Shown piece after piece: positions 53,382 through 62,807 of a stretch of 64,000 nucleotides of DNA. The number at the start of each line of letters is the position of its first letter. Position 1 is the first letter of the stretch. Position numbers and translations under genes: made by a program. The notes under the pieces were generated by a model. It had not been told where the DNA came from. It ran no database searches and saw nothing but the letters and a program-made list of their open reading frames with translations. The DNA is taken from contig JAVBLQ010000012.1 in NCBI GenBank assembly GCA_031553435.1, positions 33,810 to 97,809 of the forward strand, in the 5' to 3' direction. The DNA is from JAVBLQ01 sp031553435. Its GTDB lineage: Bacteria > Bacteroidota > Bacteroidia > Bacteroidales > Azobacteroidaceae.

Positions 53382-54845
53382 ATGATCAAACAGCAACTTA
53401 GTCAAAGCTTACAACAAAAATTATCTCCTTTACAGATCCAACAAATTAAAATGTTGGAATTAAATTCTCTTGAAATAGAGGAAAGAATACGCCAGGAACT
53501 TGAAGAAAATCCGGCTCTTGAAGAAGGTGGCGACTGGCAGGAAAATGTAGATGATCAAGGAGATAGTAATGAAGAATTTGATTCGGCTCAAGATTTTTCT
53601 TCCGACGATCTTTCTCTTGGAGATTATTATTCTGACGATGATGATATTCCCGATTATAAATTTCATGAAAATAATTATTCGAAGGATGTTCCCAAAGAAC
53701 AATTCTTTTATTCCGAACCGGAGTCTTTTCATCAGCACTCTTTGGGTCAGTTAGCATTGAGACATCTTTCCGAAAGGGAAACAAAAATATGTGAATATAT
53801 TATTGGAAATATTGATGACGACGGTTATCTGCGTCGTGATTTATCCTCTATATCCGATGATCTTCTCTTTAATGCAACTGTAGACGTTTCCGTCGAAGAA
53901 CTGGAGAAGCTTTTAACTGTTGTGCAAGATTTGGATCCTGCAGGTATAGGTGCGAGAGATCTTCAGGAATGCCTTCTCCTTCAAATCAAGAAAAAAACGA
54001 AAACAGAAATCAGGGAGATAGCACAGAATATCCTGGAAAATTATTTTGATGATTTTACACGGAAACATTATGATAAGATCAAAAAAGGCCTTGACTTATC
54101 TGACGACATACTGAAACAGGCTATTAAAGAAATAACTTTATTGAATCCCAAACCAGGTAATTTATGGTCGGATGAAATGGAAACCAAACTTTCTCAGGTA
54201 GTTCCGGATTTTATTGTCGAAGACGCAAACGGAGAGCTTGTATTACATATGAATAATGAGGAAATTCCCGAACTGAGAGTCAGCAAAGAATATTCCGACA
54301 TGTTCAAAGAATATGCCAACAACAAAAAAAATCAGTCACAGGAAGTAAAAGAAACAGTCTTTTTTGTTAAACAAAAACTCGATTCTGCCAAGTGGTTCAT
54401 TGATGCAATCAAACAGAGACAAGGAACTTTGAAAAATGTAATGCTTGCCATCATGGAATTACAACATGATTTTTTCTTGTCGGGTGATGAATCCGATTTA
54501 AGGCCAATGATTCTGAAAGACATCTCTGAATTATGTGGTTATGATATCTCCACAATTTCCAGAGTCAGCAATAGTAAATATGTTCAGACAAATTTTGGAA
54601 TATATTCGCTGAAATATTTTTTCTCGGAATCATTACAAAATGAATCGGGCGAAGAAGTTTCCACACGGGAAATTAAAGCTATTTTGAAAGATTGCATTGA
54701 CGATGAAGACAAATCCGCTCCTTTGACAGACGAAAAGTTAGTCATTTTATTGAAGCAAAAAGGATATGAAGTTGCCCGGAGAACTGTTGCCAAATACAGG
54801 GAGCAAATGGAGATTCCGGTTGCACGGTTGAGAAAAGAATTATAA
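53382..54845 (+). CDS. rpoN: RNA polymerase sigma-54 factor
   Basis: 487 aa. Region I (QSLQQKLSPLQIQQIKMLELNSLE, glutamine-rich), an acidic region II (about 50-115), the core-binding domain, and the C-terminal DNA-binding part with the RpoN box ARRTVAKYRE. Transcribes genes that need an AAA+ activator; none is in the window. gcvH follows after 30 bp. Confidence 0.96.
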   Translation: MIKQQLSQSLQQKLSPLQIQQIKMLELNSLEIEERIRQELEENPALEEGGDWQENVDDQGDSNEEFDSAQDFSSDDLSLGDYYSDDDDIPDYKFHENNYSKDVPKEQFFYSEPESFHQHSLGQLALRHLSERETKICEYIIGNIDDDGYLRRDLSSISDDLLFNATVDVSVEELEKLLTVVQDLDPAGIGARDLQECLLLQIKKKTKTEIREIAQNILENYFDDFTRKHYDKIKKGLDLSDDILKQAIKEITLLNPKPGNLWSDEMETKLSQVVPDFIVEDANGELVLHMNNEEIPELRVSKEYSDMFKEYANNKKNQSQEVKETVFFVKQKLDSAKWFIDAIKQRQGTLKNVMLAIMELQHDFFLSGDESDLRPMILKDISELCGYDISTISRVSNSKYVQTNFGIYSLKYFFSESLQNESGEEVSTREIKAILKDCIDDEDKSAPLTDEKLVILLKQKGYEVARRTVAKYREQMEIPVARLRKEL

Positions 54846-54875
54846 TATAAAACGTATAACTTAAAACTAAAAAAC

Positions 54876-55256
54876 ATGCAATTCCCAGGTGAATTAAAGT
54901 ACACAAAAGACCACGAATGGATTCGTACGGAAGGAAATGAAGCGTATGTAGGTATCACTGAATACGCGCAAAGTGAATTAGGCGAAATCGTTTTTGTCGA
55001 TGTTCCCACAGTTGGAGAAACCCTGAAAAAAGAAGAAGTTTTCGGTAGTGTTGAAGCTGTTAAAACAGTTTCTGATCTTTTGATTCCCGTTTCAGGTGAA
55101 GTATTGGAAGTCAATGCCGCATTGGAAGACAAACCGGAATTGGTAAACAATGCTCCTTATACAGACGGTTGGATCATTAAAATAAAAGTATCTGATGCAT
55201 CTGAACTTCAAAACTTATTGTCAGCCGCCGATTATCAACAATTTATTGGAAAATAA
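54876..55256 (+). CDS. gcvH: Glycine cleavage system H protein
   Basis: 126 aa lipoyl carrier of the glycine cleavage complex. The lipoylated Lys63 sits in GSVEAVKTVSDL; start FPGELKYTKDHEWI and end NLLSAADYQQFI match the family. Other gcv genes are not in the window. Confidence 0.97.
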   Translation: MQFPGELKYTKDHEWIRTEGNEAYVGITEYAQSELGEIVFVDVPTVGETLKKEEVFGSVEAVKTVSDLLIPVSGEVLEVNAALEDKPELVNNAPYTDGWIIKIKVSDASELQNLLSAADYQQFIGK

Positions 55257-55261
55257 TAAAC

Positions 55262-55341
55262 GGTGAAGCAAGCGATGCCTGCTGGTGAAAAGTGAAGGGT
55301 GAATTTTTTCACCTTTCACCTTTCACCTTTCACCTTTCACC
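55262..55341. repeat. Heptad hairpin with TTCACCT tandem array before purE
   Basis: Left arm units GTGAAAA, GTGAAGG, GTGAATT. The right side is a pure tandem of TTCACCT: four full copies and six bases of a fifth (55308-55341), ending 6 bp before the purE ATG. GAAGCAAGCGATGCCTGC lies at the left. The array could change copy number by slippage. Confidence 0.8.
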
Positions 55342-55347
55342 ATCAAT

Positions 55348-55857
55348 ATGAATCCACTCGTCAGCATAATCATGGGTAGCACATCCGATTTGCCCGTCAT
55401 GGAAAAAACAGCTAAGTTGCTGGATGAATTCGAAATACCTTTCGAAATGCATGCACTTTCTGCACATCGTACTCCTGCCGAAGTCGAAAATTTTGCTAAA
55501 AACGCAAAATCAAGAGGAATCAAAGTTATTATCGCTGCTGCCGGAATGGCTGCACATTTACCGGGTGTGATTGCTTCAATGACAACATTGCCCGTTATCG
55601 GTGTTCCTATCAATTCATCTTTAGATGGTATGGACGCTTTGTTGGCTATTGTACAAATGCCTCCCGGAATACCTGTGGCCACTGTTGGCATCAATGCTTC
55701 TCTGAATGCTGCAATTTTAGCTGTTCAGATGTTAGCCGGAAATGATGAAAACAATTTGCAGGATAAATTGTTTCGATATAAGGAAGATCTCAAAAGTAAG
55801 ATCGTCAAAGCAAACGAAGAACTTTCTTCCGTGAAATTCAAATATAAAACAAATTGA
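55348..55857 (+). CDS. purE: N5-carboxyaminoimidazole ribonucleotide mutase PurE
   Basis: 169 aa class I PurE. IMGSTSDLPVMEKTAKLL, the SAHRTP loop with catalytic His, and AAGMAAHLPGV are visible. Converts N5-CAIR to CAIR in purine synthesis; purK is not adjacent. The last codon overlaps the TTG start of ispG by four bases. Confidence 0.97.
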   Translation: MNPLVSIIMGSTSDLPVMEKTAKLLDEFEIPFEMHALSAHRTPAEVENFAKNAKSRGIKVIIAAAGMAAHLPGVIASMTTLPVIGVPINSSLDGMDALLAIVQMPPGIPVATVGINASLNAAILAVQMLAGNDENNLQDKLFRYKEDLKSKIVKANEELSSVKFKYKTN

Positions 55858-57641
55858 ACTATTTTAATTACACCCGCCGGAAGTCCTCTGTAGTAAACAT
55901 TGGAGCCTGTCCGCTTGGAGGAGAAAATCCCATTCGTATCCAATCTATGACAAATACTTCGACATTGAATACGGAAGGGAGTGTACAACAAGCTATTCGC
56001 ATCATCAAAGCAGGTGCTGATTATGTCCGTCTCACCGCCCAGGGAGTTCGTGAAGCCGAAAATTTATCTCAAATCCATCAGCAATTGCGAATGGCCGGTT
56101 ATCAAACCCCATTGGTTGCGGATATTCATTTCAATCCGAAAGCGGCGGAAACAGCAGCAAAATATGTCGAGAAAGTAAGAATTAATCCCGGAAACTTTGT
56201 TGATTCGGTAAAGGCTTTCAAAAACATCGAATATTCGGATGAAGAATATATGCTGGAACTTCAAAAAATAAAAGACCGGCTACTGCCTTTCATTCAAATT
56301 TGCAGAGAGCATCAAACAGCTGTGAGGATTGGCGTGAATCACGGTTCTCTTTCAGACCGGATCATGAGTCGTTATGGAGATACGTCGGACGGAATGGTAG
56401 AATCGTGCATGGAATTTCTCCGGATTTTTGTTACCGAAAACTTTATGAATGTTGTTATTTCCATCAAATCTTCCAATACGGTAATGATGGTGAAAACAGT
56501 TCATCTTTTGGTCAGGACAATGGAAAAGGAAGGGATGCAATTCCCATTACACCTGGGTGTTACCGAAGCAGGAGATGGAGAAGACGGGCGTATCAAATCT
56601 GCCGTAGGGATCGGTGCTCTGCTTTCTGACGGAATCGGTGATACTATTCGTGTTTCGTTGAGTGAAGATCCTGAAAATGAAATTCCTGTTGCACACAAAC
56701 TGGTTGATTATATTAATGAAAGGCTGAAAGATCAATCAATAGAAGCCAAAACATATCCTTCATTCGATCCCACATCTTTTAACAGAAGAATTTCACGTCC
56801 GGTGAAAAATATCGGAGGACAACAAGTGCCTGTTGTAATTTCCAACAGGGAAAACATTAATTCTGCAACTTCCTCCCAGCTTATTCCGGATTTTTTATAT
56901 AAAAAAGATCAGATTATTGCGGGAAATGATACATATCCACTGTTTGCCGCTACTCAAATAACTGACATTGAAGCATCTGATAGTGAGACCAAGTTTATGC
57001 ATCTCTCTTTCAGTGAATTATCTGAAGATATCATCCGCTTATTGAAAAAAGATCAATCATTGGTTGTTATTCTTACAACATCACATCAAAATGGAGTAGG
57101 GGAGCAGCGTGCTTTTTTTCATGCAATGATGAATCATGCGTGCGATGTGCCTGTCATTATCCATCGTGAATATAAAGAAGAACAACTGGAAGACCTTCAA
57201 TTAAAATCAGCCACCGATTTCGGCACTTTGTTTTTGGATGGTTTCGGAGATGGTATCATGATTTCAAATCAGGGATCAATACCTGTAAATCAAGTAGAAT
57301 CGTGTATGTTTGGAATTTTGCAGGCTGCAAGATTGAGAACCTCTAAAACCGAATACATTTCATGTCCCAGTTGCGGACGGACATTATTCAATTTACAAAC
57401 CACTATTGCCAAAGTCAAAAAAGCTACATCTCATCTTAAAGGATTGAAAATCGGTATCATGGGATGTATTGTCAATGGTCCGGGCGAAATGGCCGATGCC
57501 GATTATGGTTATGTAGGCTCAGGCCGTGGAAAAATAGACTTATATAAAGGAAAAACCTGTATTGAAAAAAATATTCCCGAAGAAGACGCTGTAGAAAGGC
57601 TTATCGAGTTAATTAAAAAATATGGAGACTGGAAGGAATAA
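55854..57641 (+). CDS. ispG: 4-hydroxy-3-methylbut-2-en-1-yl diphosphate synthase, long form IspG
   Basis: 595 aa, much longer than the ~370-aa E. coli enzyme: a TIM barrel (PIRIQSMTNTST, GADYVRLTAQG), an inserted second domain (about 290-500), then the [4Fe-4S] domain with CPSCGR and GIMGCIVNGPGEM. This three-domain form is known from Bacteroidota, chlamydiae and plants. It catalyses the penultimate MEP-pathway step. The start is TTG, overlapping the purE stop (TTGA), so coupled translation is likely. Confidence 0.95.
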   Translation: MNYFNYTRRKSSVVNIGACPLGGENPIRIQSMTNTSTLNTEGSVQQAIRIIKAGADYVRLTAQGVREAENLSQIHQQLRMAGYQTPLVADIHFNPKAAETAAKYVEKVRINPGNFVDSVKAFKNIEYSDEEYMLELQKIKDRLLPFIQICREHQTAVRIGVNHGSLSDRIMSRYGDTSDGMVESCMEFLRIFVTENFMNVVISIKSSNTVMMVKTVHLLVRTMEKEGMQFPLHLGVTEAGDGEDGRIKSAVGIGALLSDGIGDTIRVSLSEDPENEIPVAHKLVDYINERLKDQSIEAKTYPSFDPTSFNRRISRPVKNIGGQQVPVVISNRENINSATSSQLIPDFLYKKDQIIAGNDTYPLFAATQITDIEASDSETKFMHLSFSELSEDIIRLLKKDQSLVVILTTSHQNGVGEQRAFFHAMMNHACDVPVIIHREYKEEQLEDLQLKSATDFGTLFLDGFGDGIMISNQGSIPVNQVESCMFGILQAARLRTSKTEYISCPSCGRTLFNLQTTIAKVKKATSHLKGLKIGIMGCIVNGPGEMADADYGYVGSGRGKIDLYKGKTCIEKNIPEEDAVERLIELIKKYGDWKE

Positions 57642-57739
57642 ATAATAAATGTAAAAAAAAACGTAAATTATTACGATTTAATATTTTTTTTGACTTAATT
57701 TGTAAATTGATATTTTAATCTTTTTGAAATTACATAGCT

Positions 57740-59656
57740 ATGACTGATGTTCTTGATCCGAAATTCTCCGATAATGAATTAAATTCGGAAGAAAAAAAAC
57801 TACAAGATACTTTGTCGGAAGACAAAGCTGAAGATCTTATAATAGAGAATAATGAAGATATTAACCTTAAAGAAGAAGAGGTTGATGATGTAGAGGAATC
57901 CTTAATTGACCAAGAAAAAGCCAAAGAAGAGCCTAATGAAAAAATTCAGAGATTAACTAAAAAACAAATTGTTGATAGAGTCATGGAACTCATCGACAAA
58001 TCTGTTGAAGAAGTCAAGGACGAAGTCGAATCATTGAAACAAGCTTTTTACAGATTAAGAAGACTTGAAATCGAAGAAGCCAGAAAAGCATTTGCTGCAA
58101 AAGGTGGAATTGATGATGAATTTCAGGTTGAAAAAGATGATACGGAAGAATTTTTAAGAAAACTACTTAATAAATTCAGAGAGAAAAAATTAATATTGCT
58201 GGCCGAAGAAGAAAGAGTCAAACAAAAAAATCTTGTAGAGAAAAAAGCTATTCTTGAAGAGATCAAAAATTTGATTGAAAGTCAGGATGACTTCAGTAAA
58301 ATATACAATGAATTCCGCAAACTGCAGCAACGTTGGAAAGATGTCAAACACATTCCGCAAGACAGCGTGAATGAAATGTGGAAAGATTACCAACATTATA
58401 CTGAGAAATTTTACGACCTACTGAAAATAAACAATGAAATGCGGAATTATGATTTTAAGAAAAATCTTGAGATTAAAACCGCTCTTTGTGAAGCCGTAGA
58501 AAAATTGGATGATGAACCGGATGTGGTTTCCGCTTTCCATCAATTACAGAAATTTCATCAGGAATGGAGAGAAATAGGTCCTGTAGCCAAAGATTTGCGT
58601 GAACAGATTTGGGCGAGATTTAGAGCCGCTTCTTCCGTGATCAATAAAAAACATCAGAATTATTTTGAAGAATTACGCGCCGAAGAACAACACAATCTGG
58701 AAGAAAAAACAGCTATTTGTGAAACGATAGAAACAATTAATTACGACGAACTTGTATCTTTCAAAGATTGGGATGCAAAAAATAAGGAAGTACTCGATCT
58801 GCAAAGCAAATGGAAAACTATAGGATTTGCACCTAAAAAATATAACGTCAAAATATTTGAAAGATTCCGTTTTGCGTGTGATACATTTTTTCAAAAGAAA
58901 AGTGAATTCTATCGTTCAGTAAAAGATTCGATGGAAGTCAACCTTGAGAAGAAAAAAGCTTTGTGTGAGAGAGCCGAAGCAATGAAAGACAGTACTGATT
59001 GGAAAGAAACAACGGATAAATTTGTAGCGCTGCAAAAAGAATGGAAAACCATAGGCGCAGTTTCCCGTAAATATTCAGATGCTGTTTGGAAACGTTTTAT
59101 TGTAGCATGTGATTACTTTTTCGAACAAAAAAATAAAAACATGTCTTCTCAACGGGATGGAGAATATGAAAACCTGAAGTTGAAAAAAGAAATTGTAGAA
59201 AAGGTCAATGCAATAGATACCACTTTAGACAAAGCAGCAACCATGGATATTCTTAGAGAATTAATGAAAGAATGGAATGCTATAGGATTTGTACCTTTCA
59301 AAGAAAAAGATAAAATTCACAAGGAATACAAAGATGCTGTTGATAAGCATTTTGACCGCATCAAGGTGGATGAATCCGAAAGAAGACTTCAGTCATTCAA
59401 ATCCAATATCAATGAAATTGCCGGAGGAGAAAGATCTAAAGGCAAATTGTTAGGAGAACGGGAACGTTTGATGCGCACCTATGAAAGATTGAAATCCGAA
59501 ATACAAACTTATGAAAATAATATCGGATTCTTGTCAATATCCTCTAAAGGCGGAGGCGGTTTAGTGAAAGAAATGAACCGGAAAATTGAAAATCTGAAAG
59601 TAGATTTGGATTTGATCGTGAAGAAAATCGAAGCGATCGACGAAAACCTGGAATAA
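57740..59656 (+). CDS. DUF349 repeat protein
   Basis: 638 aa, almost wholly helical and highly charged. An acidic N-terminal tail (about 1-70) precedes repeated DUF349 units with the pattern Lxx-W-K-x-I/V-G-x-(A/V)xxK, seen at REIGPVAKD, KTIGFAPKK, KTIGAVSRK and NAIGFVPFK. At least five units. Function is unknown; the family is common in Bacteroidota. Preceded by a 98-bp AT-rich gap, followed by a heptad hairpin. Confidence 0.88.
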   Translation: MTDVLDPKFSDNELNSEEKKLQDTLSEDKAEDLIIENNEDINLKEEEVDDVEESLIDQEKAKEEPNEKIQRLTKKQIVDRVMELIDKSVEEVKDEVESLKQAFYRLRRLEIEEARKAFAAKGGIDDEFQVEKDDTEEFLRKLLNKFREKKLILLAEEERVKQKNLVEKKAILEEIKNLIESQDDFSKIYNEFRKLQQRWKDVKHIPQDSVNEMWKDYQHYTEKFYDLLKINNEMRNYDFKKNLEIKTALCEAVEKLDDEPDVVSAFHQLQKFHQEWREIGPVAKDLREQIWARFRAASSVINKKHQNYFEELRAEEQHNLEEKTAICETIETINYDELVSFKDWDAKNKEVLDLQSKWKTIGFAPKKYNVKIFERFRFACDTFFQKKSEFYRSVKDSMEVNLEKKKALCERAEAMKDSTDWKETTDKFVALQKEWKTIGAVSRKYSDAVWKRFIVACDYFFEQKNKNMSSQRDGEYENLKLKKEIVEKVNAIDTTLDKAATMDILRELMKEWNAIGFVPFKEKDKIHKEYKDAVDKHFDRIKVDESERRLQSFKSNINEIAGGERSKGKLLGERERLMRTYERLKSEIQTYENNIGFLSISSKGGGGLVKEMNRKIENLKVDLDLIVKKIEAIDENLE

Positions 59657-59729
59657 ATTGACAATTGAAAATGGAAAATGAAAACTTATGCACAAAACAT
59701 TTTCCATTTTCAATTTCCCATTTTCAATT
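59657..59729. repeat. Heptad hairpin after the DUF349 gene
   Basis: In-phase units ATTGACA, ATTGAAA, ATGGAAA, ATGAAAA (59657-59684); 18-bp perfect arms 59663-59680 and 59698-59715. A further inverted copy reaches into the final codons of the convergent lipoprotein gene (VELN and stop). Confidence 0.85.
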
Positions 59730-60263
59730 CAACTCAACCGAGGCCTTATTTTCCCCATTAACAAAGAGATTGATTTGTTTTGCCTGATTTTTCGGCATGT
59801 GATATAAATACAATGGAGTTGAAGAATAAGAGAGTTCTTTGCCTGTTTCTATATCAGCATAAACATTTAGCGTATTTCCTTCCAGTTTGGCATCTTTTAC
59901 TTTAATTTTTGTTTCATTTTTTGTTGTTTTCAGTACAATTGCGGCAATGATTGTATTATCAAAGTCCGGAGTAGAAATCGAATTCTTCATTGTTCTTGCA
60001 ATGCCTAACAATTCATCGAATTGAGCCTTGTTTTTCAACACAATAAAATTAATATCAGCATTGGGCTTGTACGTGCTTTTGACAAAATAACCGGACATTT
60101 CTTCTGTCGGAACATTGGTTGTAGCTGGTTTTTGAGGATCTTCAGTTGTGACTTTCTGCTCTGTAGCCGTTGCTTGTTCTTTTGCAGAATCTTTTTTACT
60201 CGAACAGCAGACTAAAGCTGCAGTTAACGATAAAGTCAAAAATAAAAAACTACCTGTTTTCAT
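59724..60263 (-). CDS. Lipoprotein with a PrcB-like C-terminal domain
   Basis: 179 aa from ATG 60263 (MKTGSF); a second ATG lies at 60269. The signal ends in a double-Cys lipobox (LVCCSS). A Thr/Lys/Glu-rich linker (about 25-58) leads to a compact beta domain (INFIVLKNKAQFDELLG, FDNTIIAAIVL, KIKVKDAKLEGNTLNVYADI) resembling the PrcB protease-associated fold; this match is tentative. It starts 19 bp after the flavoprotein gene and may share its transcript. Confidence 0.7.
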   Translation of the reverse strand: MKTGSFLFLTLSLTAALVCCSSKKDSAKEQATATEQKVTTEDPQKPATTNVPTEEMSGYFVKSTYKPNADINFIVLKNKAQFDELLGIARTMKNSISTPDFDNTIIAAIVLKTTKNETKIKVKDAKLEGNTLNVYADIETGKELSYSSTPLYLYHMPKNQAKQINLFVNGENKASVELN

Positions 60264-60282
60264 AGACAAATACTTTCAGTAA

Positions 60283-61764
60283 TTAATATTTAGTACTTAA
60301 ATTGTTTAAGTTTTCATGCATTGCTGCAGCTGCTTTTCTTCCATCTCCCATAGCTAGAATGACAGTTGCACCGCCCCGCACAATATCGCCTCCCGCATAT
60401 ACATCGGATAAGTCTGTTTGCATGGAATTCTGATTAACGATGATGGTTCCCCATTTGCTTACCTGTAGTCCGCTGAAAGCCTTGGGAATAAGAGGATTGG
60501 GAGATACCCCGACGCTGACAATAACAATGTCTACATCGATAGTATCAGTAACTCCTTCCATGGGAACAGGCTTTCTTCTTCCGGAGGCATCCGGTTCACC
60601 AAGTTCCATCTTTTGGAGAATCATTTGAGTGACCTGTCCCCGTTCATTTCCTTTATATTCTATCGGGTTGTGAAGTGTCTTGAATATAATACCTTCTTCT
60701 TTGGCATGTTTCACTTCTTCAATCCTGGCCGGCATTTCTTCTTCGGAACGACGATAAACAATGATTGCTTTTTCGGCTCCTAAGCGGCGAGCCGTTCTGA
60801 CAGAATCCATTGCAGTGTTTCCTCCACCGATAATAGCAACTTTTTTACCTCGTAAAACGGGAGTGTCTGATTGTGGTTTTCCGGCAGCCATCAGGTTGAC
60901 GCGCGTCAAGTATTCATTGGAAGATAAAACGCCTGCCAGATTTTCTCCGGGAATATTCATAAAGTTGGGCAAACCGGCTCCACTGGCAATGAAAACGCCT
61001 TTGAAACCTTCTTCATGCAAATCTTCATAACTGATTGTTTTTCCAACGATACAATTGGTAATGAATTTTACACCCATTTTTTCCAACACTTCGATCTCTA
61101 CATCTACAATTTCGTTGGGAAGACGGAATTCGGGAATACCATATTTCAAAACTCCGCCGATTTCGTGTAATGCTTCGAAGACAGTGACATCGTAACCGAA
61201 TTTAGCCATATCTCCCGCAAATGACAGTCCTGCAGGACCGGAACCAACTACGGCAATCTTGATTCCGTTGGCAGGTGCAACTTCCGGGATCGACATTTTA
61301 CCGCTTTCGCGTTCATAATCAGCAGCGAAACGTTCCAGGTGACCGATGGCAACCGGTTCTTTTTTCATCTTGAGATGAATACATTGGCTTTCGCATTGTT
61401 TTTCCTGAGGGCACACACGTCCGCAGACAGCGGGCAAGGCAGAGGTTTCTTTCAAGACTTTAGCAGCTTCAAGGAATTCTCCCCTTTCGATATTTTTAAT
61501 AAATCCGGGAATGTTAATATTTACCGGACAACCGTTAATGCAAGTAGGAGTGAGGCAATCCAGACAACGCATGGCTTCTTGTATGGCTTGTTCCTGGGTC
61601 AGTCCCCGGTTCACTTCTTCGTAATTATGGCTACGATATTCGGGATTCAGTTCGTTCATATGGACACGGGAAATATCGGTCCGTTCTTTATTTTTGATAC
61701 TTTTGCGCAATTCCTCACGCCAGGTTTGATTGCGGGATTCTTGCAAAGATGTTTGTATTGTCAT
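60283..61764 (-). CDS. NAD(P)H flavoprotein subunit, NfnB / GltD-like
   Basis: 493 aa. N-terminal Fe-S region with cysteine clusters CLDCLTPTCINGCPV and CGRVCPQEKQCESQC, then an FAD Rossmann motif (VVGSGPAGLSFAG) and an NADPH-binding one (IIGGGNTAMDSVRTARRLG). Labelled glutamate synthase small chain in many genomes, but no large chain is adjacent. The partner upstream is an NfnA-like subunit, so this pair more likely forms the electron-bifurcating NADH-dependent ferredoxin:NADP+ oxidoreductase. Product of the pair is not provable here. Confidence 0.9.
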   Translation of the reverse strand: MTIQTSLQESRNQTWREELRKSIKNKERTDISRVHMNELNPEYRSHNYEEVNRGLTQEQAIQEAMRCLDCLTPTCINGCPVNINIPGFIKNIERGEFLEAAKVLKETSALPAVCGRVCPQEKQCESQCIHLKMKKEPVAIGHLERFAADYERESGKMSIPEVAPANGIKIAVVGSGPAGLSFAGDMAKFGYDVTVFEALHEIGGVLKYGIPEFRLPNEIVDVEIEVLEKMGVKFITNCIVGKTISYEDLHEEGFKGVFIASGAGLPNFMNIPGENLAGVLSSNEYLTRVNLMAAGKPQSDTPVLRGKKVAIIGGGNTAMDSVRTARRLGAEKAIIVYRRSEEEMPARIEEVKHAKEEGIIFKTLHNPIEYKGNERGQVTQMILQKMELGEPDASGRRKPVPMEGVTDTIDVDIVIVSVGVSPNPLIPKAFSGLQVSKWGTIIVNQNSMQTDLSDVYAGGDIVRGGATVILAMGDGRKAAAAMHENLNNLSTKY

Positions 61765-61768
61765 TTGT

Positions 61769-61819
61769 GTTGAAAGTTGAAAGTTGAAAGTTGAAAAATT
61801 AAGCTTTCAACCTTCAACC
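61769..61819. repeat. Tandem GTTGAAA array and hairpin between the NfnB and NfnA genes
   Basis: Four exact tandem copies of GTTGAAA (61769-61796) followed 9 bp later by inverted TTCAACCTTCAACC (61806-61819). The cleanest tandem form of the heptad family; the copy number could vary. Confidence 0.85.
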
Positions 61820-61827
61820 ATATATAA

Positions 61828-62628
61828 TTATAGTTGTTGTTCTAATTCCTTATATGCACCAAGTCTCATCAACATTTCATCAAAATCGACTTGATGTGCA
61901 TCGAATTCCGGGCCGTCCACACATACGAATCTGGTTTTTCCTCCTACGGTAACGCGGCAAGCGCCACACATACCAGTCCCGTCTACCATGATTGTGTTGA
62001 GTGATGCAACTGTGGGAACATTATATTTTTCAGTAAGCTTGGAAACGAATTTCATCATAATGGCCGGGCCGATAGTTACACACAGATCAACCTTTTCGCG
62101 TTGGATAATTTCTTCTACTCCATTGGTAACGAGTCCTTTTTTGCCGTATGAACCATCATCAGTCATTATAACAACTTCATCCGAAAATTCGCCCATTTCT
62201 TTTTCCAGTATGATCAGATTTTTGGTACGGGCTGCCTGAACGGTGATCACCTTATTTCCGGCTTTCTTCATGGCTTCGACAATAGGAAGCATGGGAGCCG
62301 TTCCGACTCCTCCGCAAGCACAAACCACAGTGCCGAAATTTTCAATGTGAGTAGCTTGTCCCAGAGGACCGACAAGGTCAGTGATATATTCACCCTCGTT
62401 CAAAGCGCAGATTTTTTTTGAAGAACTTCCAACACGTTGAATAACCAATGTAATAATTCCCTTTTCTATATCGGCGCCTGCAATGGTAAGAGGAATCCGT
62501 TCTCCGTATTTACCCACTTTAACAATTACAAAATGCCCTGCTTTTCTGGATTTGGCAATAAGAGGAGCTTCTACCTCAAATTTAACTACATTTTCAGAAA
62601 GAAATTCTTTGCTTACGATTTTATTCAT
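61828..62628 (-). CDS. Ferredoxin--NADP+ reductase-like subunit, NfnA / SudB
   Basis: 266 aa. FAD domain (ERIPLTIAGADIEKGIITLVIQ), NAD domain (GGVGTAPMLPIVEAM) and a C-terminal [2Fe-2S] site with DGTGMCGACRVTV and FVCVDGPEFD. Pairs with the next gene to form an NfnAB/SudAB-type complex that links NADH, NADPH and ferredoxin, useful in an anaerobe. A near-consensus promoter lies upstream. Confidence 0.9.
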   Translation of the reverse strand: MNKIVSKEFLSENVVKFEVEAPLIAKSRKAGHFVIVKVGKYGERIPLTIAGADIEKGIITLVIQRVGSSSKKICALNEGEYITDLVGPLGQATHIENFGTVVCACGGVGTAPMLPIVEAMKKAGNKVITVQAARTKNLIILEKEMGEFSDEVVIMTDDGSYGKKGLVTNGVEEIIQREKVDLCVTIGPAIMMKFVSKLTEKYNVPTVASLNTIMVDGTGMCGACRVTVGGKTRFVCVDGPEFDAHQVDFDEMLMRLGAYKELEQQL

Positions 62629-62699
62629 TGCTTTAATTGTGAAATTTTGTTTGAGAAAGAAGTTTCGTCATTCACTTTTCACCTTTTATTTTTTACGCG

Positions 62700-62730
62700 C
62701 AAATTTACGTTTTTTTTTTGAATAAACTAA
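62700..62730 (-). promoter_or_regulatory. Probable promoter of the nfnA-nfnB genes
   Basis: Minus strand TTAG (62727-62730; one base off TTTG), 19 bp, TAAATTTG (62700-62707). Leader about 65 nt. Confidence 0.55.
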
Positions 62731-62807
62731 GTGATAATATGTTTCAGAAGTTAAACCTTCCTACCTTCATTAGCGTTTTAGTTTAACAAAATAAATATCT
62801 CATAATT

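Noticed and set aside
60283..61764. Glutamate synthase small chain (gltD) as the primary label
   Set aside because: No large subunit is adjacent and the neighbour is an NfnA-like reductase; the NfnB reading explains the pair better, though gltD cannot be fully excluded.
61769..61796. Tandem repeats considered as a CRISPR array
   Set aside because: Unit is 7 bp with no spacers and there are no cas genes.
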